DNA of 39,072 bases from Tolypothrix sp. PCC 7712 (GTDB lineage Bacteria; Cyanobacteriota; Cyanobacteriia; Cyanobacteriales; Nostocaceae): assembly GCF_025860405.1 (NCBI RefSeq), contig NZ_CP063795.1, positions 1 to 39,072 of the forward strand, read 5' to 3'. Position numbers and translations under genes: made by a program. This document shows positions 34,401 to 39,072 of this stretch, piece after piece. Within the stretch, counting starts at the first letter, position 1; every line of letters starts with the position of its first letter. A model generated the notes under the pieces. The model made no database searches, was not told where the DNA came from, and worked only from the letters and a program-made list of their open reading frames with translations.

Positions 34401-36213
34401 CTCCACTATATCCATCTCCTTGATGGAAGCAATAAAGTACACCATTAAAGACTACTAATGCTGGTGATTCAGATAACGCAATTTCAACATATGCTATCAT
34501 ATCGTCTGTAGATGCATCGGTTTCAATCAGATTGTTAGTAAACCTTATGTTTGAAGACCATTTACTTCCATCAAAAGTAAGACCCCATAATAAATGATCA
34601 TTTTTTCTTTTATACAAGCAGTAAATCTCGTTATCAAATACTGAAACTGCTGGCCCATTGAATAGGTCTATATTTCGCACAAAAACGTCTTTAGATAGGT
34701 ATAACAAACCTTGTGTTTCTTCAAGCTCCAATAGAATTGGTAATTCTTGTCTGGTTCGAGGAAATGTAACAATAGGTGATTTTTCATGATTACCTGAGTT
34801 TTTGTAAAGCGCTTTAATAATGCTTTTTGCTTCTTCCCAAACATCATTTGAAAGCTCCCAAATAATCACGCCTTGGCATCCTACGTTTTTCAAGAACTTT
34901 AATTTGGTAACCGCAGTATCTGGAGTTTCAAAGTAGATATTGTGAGCATACGGGTAGCTTCCTGAAGCTGAGATGAAAGGAGGTCTTGGTGTGTTTCCCG
35001 AGACTTTAATATTGCCATTGGGAGCCTGATGAGCATCAGGAAATTGACTCAAGATGTCTTTATACCTAATTGACTTATATCCTGGAGGTACTTGACCACT
35101 GAGTTCATCGGGATCTTTACCATAGGCAAAGTCATATCCATAGATCGGCACACCTGCTGCTATCTTAGTTCTAGGTATATTTTGTCCACTACCTTGCCAG
35201 TTGACAAATAATGGATTTGTCCAGTACCAAAGCGTATCTTCCACTGAAAGAATAGGATTATCAATAGTCCCACCACCAGGCCAATCTCCCTGTTGTTCCT
35301 CAATGTAGGACTCCTGATAAAACTCTTGATTACGTATTTTAGAAGACTCCTGATTTCTTATTTTAAAAAGGGCTGAATGTGGACCTACGGGAGAGGTATT
35401 CCATGAACCAGTTAAATCATATGTCATCACTCCTAGCCAATCCACATAATCAGCTATTTTGGAATCATAGTTATTTCCATACCATGATGTCCCAAAGACA
35501 GCAGCTGAAACCAGCTTGTCAGGTATAGCTTGCTTTAATTTTTGTGCAAACAAAGTCAAAGCATATCCAGCCGGATGTGGTCCTTCACTTTTTTTTCTTC
35601 CTCCCTGATCTTTTTCACCCGGTTTACCCCACCAGCATTCTAAATCTAGGTCTACACCATCTAAATTGTTCGAGTTCACAAAATTGGCTACATTTTGTAC
35701 TGCTTTATCGAGTAGTGGATTCGCGGGATTATTTCCTATAGATGTCATCAAATTAAGAAATCCATAATCAGTTGCACCTCCCAGTGCAATTGAAATTTTT
35801 GTACCGTTTTGATGCCCAGTATTAACAACATCTGAAAGAATTGCATTAACATCATTGACTGAATTGGTGTCAAACTCACCAAGATTTGTCTCGCTAAACA
35901 TTAAAAAAGCGACTATTCCATGAGTAATGTATTGATACATCTCATCATTGGTATAGTTAAAGCCTTCTTTTTTACGCCATGTAGGAATATATGCTATTAT
36001 TTTGGCTTGCTCAGTTGGAGTATGAGGTGTTACATCATATAACTCATCATAAAATCGCCAACCATTGCTATCTGCATCTCCTACACCAGGTTCTGAAGCC
36101 CAAAAGTTGGCATAAAAGATATTTCCTTGATATTTAACCATTGCTCCGGTTTGGTATCCTTCGCTTTTAGATACCCAGTCAGGAACGTTTGAATAATCTT
36201 GAGAAAATCCCAT
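31411..36213 (-). CDS. Chitinase (GH18) - lectin-like propeller - ribosome-inactivating (RIP) multidomain toxin
   Basis: A 1600-residue protein. The ATG at 36213 has AAAGGAG 8 nt upstream; the ATG at 36249 lacks one. Residues 10-54 match a chitin-binding CBM5/12 module. Residues 71-468 are a GH18 chitinase with the catalytic motif DGVDLDLE (185-192, Glu192). Residues about 518-1115 hold twelve propeller-type repeats (SPAVxVFNNxIYCFHxG, then ELWYTTFDG), lectin-like. A beta-rich Cys-containing part (1117-1235) and a hydrophobic stretch (1261-1325) follow. The C-terminus (about 1380-1580) is a RIP domain: SAEAARF with Glu1510 and Arg1513, Tyr1440, Tyr1466 and Trp1544 in NWGSIS. RIPs remove an adenine from the sarcin-ricin loop of large-subunit rRNA. 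No signal peptide is seen. An anti-eukaryote toxin role is inferred. Confidence 0.92.
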   Translation of the reverse strand: MGFSQDYSNVPDWVSKSEGYQTGAMVKYQGNIFYANFWASEPGVGDADSNGWRFYDELYDVTPHTPTEQAKIIAYIPTWRKKEGFNYTNDEMYQYITHGIVAFLMFSETNLGEFDTNSVNDVNAILSDVVNTGHQNGTKISIALGGATDYGFLNLMTSIGNNPANPLLDKAVQNVANFVNSNNLDGVDLDLECWWGKPGEKDQGGRKKSEGPHPAGYALTLFAQKLKQAIPDKLVSAAVFGTSWYGNNYDSKIADYVDWLGVMTYDLTGSWNTSPVGPHSALFKIRNQESSKIRNQEFYQESYIEEQQGDWPGGGTIDNPILSVEDTLWYWTNPLFVNWQGSGQNIPRTKIAAGVPIYGYDFAYGKDPDELSGQVPPGYKSIRYKDILSQFPDAHQAPNGNIKVSGNTPRPPFISASGSYPYAHNIYFETPDTAVTKLKFLKNVGCQGVIIWELSNDVWEEAKSIIKALYKNSGNHEKSPIVTFPRTRQELPILLELEETQGLLYLSKDVFVRNIDLFNGPAVSVFDNEIYCLYKRKNDHLLWGLTFDGSKWSSNIRFTNNLIETDASTDDMIAYVEIALSESPALVVFNGVLYCFHQGDGYSGELWYTTYDHHGEPWRAKKWSEDKKVPNVGISGSPAVAVFNNKIYCFHEGSRSNQELWYTTFDGSNWENDQKVPNVGISGSPAVAVFNNKIYCFHEGSRSNQELWYTTFDGSNWENDQKVPNVGISGSPAVAVFNNKIYCFHEGSRSNQELWYTTFDGSNWENDKLIPNVGISGSPSLAVFNNQLYCFHQGSKNNGELWWSRFIFNSITAHEVSNLGLSKSPSVAVFQNKIYCLHQGQGDNGELWYSTFDGSKWLQDQKVSNVGISESPAVLVFNNQLYCFHQGSNNNGELWYSYTKDGVTWEIDTKVPNVGLSKSPSVTVFQNKIYCFYQLAGNGGSLRYITFDGTTFSSATLSGPGTFVGYPSKDGQRFPIGSDQSPAVVVFNNQLYCFHQGSNNNGELWYSYTKDGWTWEIVDTQIPNIGLSKSPSVAVFKDKMYCFHQGMGDNRELWYTIFDGSTWLQDQKVSNVDISESPAVVVFNNKLYCFYQNNNNQLLYSLLNEETNGSPWIEVRGANSYCYCMCNRSNNNHQGYLNHTHTMNIEAGAPYFYAVLTKDDDTVDFPTGAKLEIQDPDGNKYDRDIQEENQLVKMSGDSVRFLIIKDPKPGNWTMTMSAPEGVGFHCECNTVPSKDPYDTITNALSMTNQLQKRGLSDDNQGWIGVAATTAIVSGGVTEATVALDISVTFSIAGATLSLTPFGIFFLAAAIGTAAVTVTLLSSVASTPTRSEPSNQVSEIATGLTNTAQTISTTPLPTPQPQQADDAIQLYLRTESNRQNNEGLGDFEILLQNGSQFTYDSYLQWIVEIRNNARTGNMMAVRLNINGAQSPWIRVNPGNFYITAFSLADNPWTENNWRDIPANLINYGNNSINISFESIRNAMFRVRDWINNPRNRLEEGPLQILIFLSAEAARFDGVAFAVNALLRRQVDSYDWLNFRPLLTNWGSISTQIYHLPPGGLQPGISLYISRSFALQNRYENLVNYLTTLEEWEYPLGFPMAD
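33915..34337. repeat. Three near-identical 141-bp tandem repeats inside the toxin gene
   Basis: Repeats start at 33915, 34056 and 34197, an exact 141-bp (47-codon) period. Each encodes one propeller unit with FNNKIYCFHEGSRSNQELWY. They are nearly identical in DNA, unlike the other nine divergent repeats of the gene, so this is a recent in-frame tandem duplication. Confidence 0.9.
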
Positions 36214-36360
36214 TTTTCTACTCCTTTCGCTAAATAAGCTGTTCCACATTTAACTGACGTAAATCTGCCATTAGACATCTTTGATTAGGAGACTAAAACT
36301 CTTGCAATGCTTGAGCCAAAATCTAAATTTGGTCGATGTCTATCAAAAAGACAAATAATT

Positions 36361-37059
36361 TTAGTAAGCCCTTTGACCAATAAAATTTCCTGAAGGACTG
36401 TAGCGGCAAACAAGTCGAGCGTTTCCATCAGGACCGTCTACACAAGCACATCCAACTTGTGTAGTATTTCTCCAAACCATTTGAGTATAGTGACCAAATT
36501 TTTCAAGATTGCTTTGAGTGATAACATCACCGTTATAAAACTGCTTTTCATCCCCCCAACTCCCAACCATTTGTGTGAAGCTAAAGCGGCGTGATGTTCC
36601 CATCCAAAGGTTTTCTCCTTGTCCTTTCCTCTGTTGACTATGTTCGAGAGGTTTTCTGTTAGAACTGAGGTAATTTGCCCACTCTTGAGCATCGCGAGCC
36701 AAAGTATCAGACCAAGTGAGGGGTGGAACACCGACTTGCGCTCGATACGAGTTGTGGGCATTCAATATCTCTTGTGCCATACCACCGCCTGACGGAACAG
36801 ATGAAGTACCTTGTCCGACTTGTTTGAAGGATGAAATCTTATCATTCCATTCATTGGTGACCCAAGCATATTCACCAGGCGTAAGCCGAAAACTTCGCCC
36901 TTGGAAGTCTTGATGCTCAAAAAATTCCCAAGTGCCGGAGTAAACTTTAATCGAAGATATTTTGTCATTCCAAAAATCTCCAACATAAGAATAGTCTTGA
37001 TCGAGAGAACCTGATGCGCGTCCAGAGAATTGGGAATCTATAAAAATTTCGACTGCCAT
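36361..37059 (-). CDS. Beta/gamma-crystallin-CAP (PR-1/SCP-like) fusion protein
   Basis: A 232-residue protein from the ATG at 37059 (MAVEIFIDS) with GGAG upstream; a longer frame to 37128 lacks support. Residues 1-80 hold two beta/gamma-crystallin motifs, each with WNDKISS, the calcium-binding signature. A Gly/Ser linker follows. Residues about 95-232 are a CAP domain: AHNSYRAQVGVPPLTWS, HSQQRKGQGENLW, GHYTQMVWRNTTQVGCA and a Cys-containing end. CAP proteins (plant PR-1, venom allergens) are usually extracellular, with antifungal or lipid-binding roles. No signal peptide is visible, so export may use another route. It lies 147 bp upstream of the toxin gene on the same strand, suggesting a shared role. 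Confidence 0.92.
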   Translation of the reverse strand: MAVEIFIDSQFSGRASGSLDQDYSYVGDFWNDKISSIKVYSGTWEFFEHQDFQGRSFRLTPGEYAWVTNEWNDKISSFKQVGQGTSSVPSGGGMAQEILNAHNSYRAQVGVPPLTWSDTLARDAQEWANYLSSNRKPLEHSQQRKGQGENLWMGTSRRFSFTQMVGSWGDEKQFYNGDVITQSNLEKFGHYTQMVWRNTTQVGCACVDGPDGNARLVCRYSPSGNFIGQRAY

Positions 37060-37138
37060 AATTAACGCTCCAAAATTTGAAAAGTAGTTACTTTGGCTTT
37101 TTTCAGTCCAATATGAATCCATTAGCAAATGTTGGTTA

Positions 37139-37169
37139 CAGAAGGTCAGTTTTAGTTTCTAACCTTCTG
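37139..37169 (-). terminator. Possible weak hairpin terminator after the LysM gene
   Basis: Arms CAGAAGGT and ACCTTCTG flank a 15-nt loop, 55 bp beyond the LysM stop. There is no strong T-tract on the minus strand, so attenuation or processing is as likely as termination. Confidence 0.35.
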
Positions 37170-37223
37170 CATTCTTAATAACTGCTATTAGAAGCAGCTA
37201 TGTTTACAAGTCTTTTAAATCTG

Positions 37224-37403
37224 TTAAGCAGGAATTGTAAGTATTGTGCCAACTTGTAAAAGTTTGGGGTCGATACCGCCATTAGCATCGATAATTTTTT
37301 GATAGTTGCCATTACCATAGTAGGCTTGGGCAATATCAGAAAAAATGTCACCTGGTTCAACTTTATGTGTGGTAGGAAGACCTTCATTCTGTTTTTTAGC
37401 CAT
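37224..37403 (-). CDS. Small single-LysM-domain protein
   Basis: A 59-residue protein from the ATG at 37403, with AAAGGAG six nt upstream, like the toxin gene; a start at 37439 lacks such a site. Almost the whole chain is one LysM domain: HKVEPGDIFSDIAQAYYGNG, then YQKIIDANGG and VGTILTIPA. LysM binds N-acetylglucosamine polymers (peptidoglycan or chitin). No signal peptide. Its place before the CAP and chitinase-RIP genes suggests it belongs to the same chitin- or wall-directed set, perhaps as a binding adaptor. A peptidoglycan housekeeping role is the alternative. Confidence 0.88.
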   Translation of the reverse strand: MAKKQNEGLPTTHKVEPGDIFSDIAQAYYGNGNYQKIIDANGGIDPKLLQVGTILTIPA

Positions 37404-37649
37404 GTTTTTCTCCTTTGATAAGTTAGTTTTGTTGAACATCGTGGTTAGCGTGTTTGTTAACCCTTTCGTTCTTTCGTAATACCAATATTATTCTTGATTC
37501 ATCGGATTGATAATTAACTATTTTTAGGTACTCAGAGAAGCGATAGTTAATTATTTTTAGTTAGTGATGCTTGCTTTATTTTTGTCCAGATAATATGTAT
37601 ATTGTTTAGTCAAGCCAAATTGATGAATATAAAACTATTTATAGAAAAA

Positions 37650-37683
37650 GCAGTGAGCAACTGCCGAAACAATTACTCACTGC
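37650..37683 (-). terminator. Orphan rho-independent terminator
   Basis: GCAGTGAG (37650-37657) and CTCACTGC (37676-37683) form an 8-bp stem. On the minus strand it is followed directly by TTTTTC, the usual terminator form. No protein gene lies just upstream on that strand, so it may end a small RNA or an unannotated transcript. Confidence 0.5.
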
Positions 37684-37932
37684 CGCAATAATTTACAACT
37701 TGGTAAATCTCAAATTTAGTGTTTTTTAATCAAGCATCTATATATAAACATTTTCACAGTACATTTAAAATATTACGAACTGTACTTAATTTATATGTGA
37801 ATTATACGCTGTAGTCTTTCTTTTCCCTATATACATAGTATTCCGATGCAATGTCATTGATAATTAACTATTTTTCTGTTTAATTGGGGGGGGGAAAGTG
37901 AAGATAGGGGTTTGAGTAGCAACAGGGGGAGA

Positions 37933-38267
37933 AAGTAGCGAAGCTGCTATGAGCCGCCACGCTACGCCTGAAAACGCTACCCAGAGCGAGTTTCATCAAA
38001 ATTTTTCAACTTTTACCCGAAAATGAGATTTTGACCAATTGGATGCACACTTAAAGCTGTACCATTTAAACCTCACTGATTTTTGCAGCCTGAAAACCTT
38101 ATGGCTACGTTACTAAATGCAGTACCAAATAGCCTAGACTTCAATTGGCACAGTAAAAATAAGGTTTTTTGGCGATTTTCATCTCATAGAGCAATTTTAT
38201 TTTTGTAACCCTTTCGGAGTAAGGCTTTCAGACGTTACGTGGCGGCTCATGACAGGCTCGCTACTTT
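37933..38267. repeat. Segment bounded by imperfect 45-bp inverted repeats
   Basis: The left arm (about 37933-37977, containing ATGAGCCGCCACG and CGCCTGAAA) and the right arm (about 38222-38267, containing CGTGGCGGCTCAT) pair over most of their length with gaps. They enclose about 250 bp, including an ATG-started 35-codon frame (38101-38208) that is not called. It could be a non-autonomous mobile element. Confidence 0.5.
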
Positions 38268-38569
38268 TACCCCAACAGATGCTGACTTGTAAATAGTGTT
38301 GACGGATGACGGATGACTGTTGACTGGAAAGAGATATTTTCATGCGTGCTGGTGTACGCAGTTCATGACGACTGTTGGCGAATTGATTGTCTAAGCCCTT
38401 ATCATTAAAACCTTCGCTTTGCGTTGTTCTCCCGCTCTGCAATAAATTGCGGGCTAATAGCGAAAGTGCGTTCAAACGCACTGAAAATATTGAAAATATT
38501 GGAAATATTCAATTGATGGGTCAAACCCCCCAACCTGATTTGCCAACAGCATCCAACAGCATCTTTGCT

Positions 38570-38600
38570 ATATCTACCCCTACTTAGATGGGGTAGATAT
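38570..38600. repeat. Perfect hairpin
   Basis: ATATCTACCCC (38570-38580) and its complement (38590-38600) around a 9-nt loop. Short T-containing sequence follows on the plus strand (TAACTTTT), so it may act as a terminator. Confidence 0.5.
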
Positions 38601-38788
38601 GTAACTTTTGCCCCAAAATGGCTTGCTGATTCCACCCTTACTTAGCCCTGTTTTGTCACTTTGAGAAAAGAAAAATCAGAGCCAATCTTTTAACTCTAGA
38701 TACAACGAGCATTTGAGCGTTTATTTTCTAATTGAATGACCCAAATCGAACTTTTTTGGTAAAAGTGATTAAAGAGGGTTAGGAAACG

Positions 38789-38974
38789 CTATAAGTCTTC
38801 AGTAACATCTTCTGCTTCAACATTTTTAGATGTTTTTAGTTCTGGGTCATTCCCTTGTCCGGATTGCTCTTTCTCACACCCTCCTGTTTTAGAATTCCAT
38901 ACGTAACCTTTTGGACATTTTGGCTGTTTATTATTGTTTTCTTGCGTTCTTTGTCTTTGCACATCTTCATTCAT
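38789..38974 (-). CDS. Small Cys-containing hydrophilic protein, unknown
   Basis: A 61-residue protein with a TAGGA ribosome binding site about 12 nt before the ATG. The centre reads CPKGYVWNSKTGGCEK, a two-Cys loop with aromatic residues that recalls small secreted or chitin-binding-like loops; one disulphide is possible. The flanks are charged and disordered. No signal peptide. It is on the same strand as the LysM/CAP/toxin genes, but 1.4 kb upstream. Confidence 0.6.
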   Translation of the reverse strand: MNEDVQRQRTQENNNKQPKCPKGYVWNSKTGGCEKEQSGQGNDPELKTSKNVEAEDVTEDL

Positions 38975-39072
38975 ATTTTATTATTCCTACAAAAATGATA
39001 ATTGTTGGATTTGGCAGACTTATTATATGCTAAATAATTCTTAAGCCATCTACATGATACTATTTGAAGATC

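Larger units (their letters stand above)
37404..38788. other. Long intergenic region with repeats and orphan hairpins
   Basis: About 1.4 kb without a convincing gene; several frames of 60-95 codons occur but none looks coding. It holds two copies of a 20-bp sequence (37506-37525 and 37856-37875), a hairpin with a minus-strand T-tract (37650-37683), a nine-G run near 37886, an inverted-repeat-bounded segment (37933-38267), a perfect hairpin at 38465-38482 and another at 38570-38600. It should contain the promoter for the LysM/CAP/toxin genes. Confidence 0.5.

Noticed and set aside
38101..38208. 35-codon plus-strand frame inside the inverted-repeat segment
   Set aside because: Too short, no ribosome binding site and no support beyond the open frame.
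38197..38481. 94-codon minus-strand frame
   Set aside because: It overlaps an inverted-repeat arm and low-complexity GACGGATGAC repeats; it is probably a repeat-derived chance frame.

Overview
The window looks like an accessory replicon, most likely a plasmid, from a filamentous cyanobacterium of the Nostoc/Calothrix kind. The evidence is repeated HIP1-type GCGATCGC octamers (for example near 8822, 8952, 14963, 19819, 21180, 31277 and 31331), cyanobacterial families (nSTAND-WD40 proteins, Uma2 nuclease, a large primase-type plasmid Rep protein), an IS702-like element, and a full plasmid gene set: partition, replication and mobilization. No tRNA or rRNA gene was seen.

Layout. (1) 1-5304, minus: two adjacent genes with the same STAND-like ATPase core. 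One is HTH-TIR-ATPase. The other is ATPase-TM-WD40 and runs off the left edge. They look like a sensor/effector pair. (2) 5777-7773, plus: an AraC-type regulator with a truncated receiver and a patatin-like phospholipase. (3) 7995-10612: a tyrosine recombinase, a ribbon-helix-helix ParB-like protein and a ParA ATPase, behind a palindromic operator/centromere-like region. (4) 10696-11372: a small unknown protein and a retropepsin-like aspartic protease. (5) 11623-16825, minus: a compact ten-gene run of small, mostly unrecognised and often membrane proteins, headed by a MerR-like HTH protein and ending in a membrane-anchored P-loop ATPase. This may be a transfer or membrane apparatus. (6) 17131-22696, plus: an RHH regulator, a Uma2 nuclease, an unknown protein and the 1186-residue primase/helicase-like replication protein. 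(7) 22725-28900: the mobilization region, with a coiled-coil membrane protein, a second ParA-like ATPase and an HTH-like partner on the minus strand, a hairpin-rich intergenic region that may hold oriT, then a MobC-like protein and a MOB-P-type relaxase on the plus strand. The relaxase is split by a 1098-bp IS702-like insertion. Its 3-bp target duplication (GTT) lets the original 551-codon frame be rebuilt exactly. (8) 29468-30892: two conserved-looking cyanobacterial proteins of unknown role. (9) 31049-31268: two abutting MITE-like units. (10) 31411-37403, minus: a probable anti-eukaryote toxin island.

The standout is the 1600-residue protein at 31411-36213. It joins a chitin-binding module, a complete GH18 chitinase, twelve lectin-like propeller repeats, a hydrophobic segment and a C-terminal ribosome-inactivating protein (RIP, rRNA N-glycosidase) domain. 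All five residues expected of a ricin-type active site can be matched. Upstream are a beta/gamma-crystallin-CAP (PR-1-like) fusion and a small LysM protein, all without visible signal peptides. Chitin cleavage, glycan binding and rRNA depurination together suggest a weapon against chitin-bearing eukaryotes (fungi or grazers), with an architecture analogous to plant type 2 RIPs. That role is inference; the domains and residues are read from the sequence.
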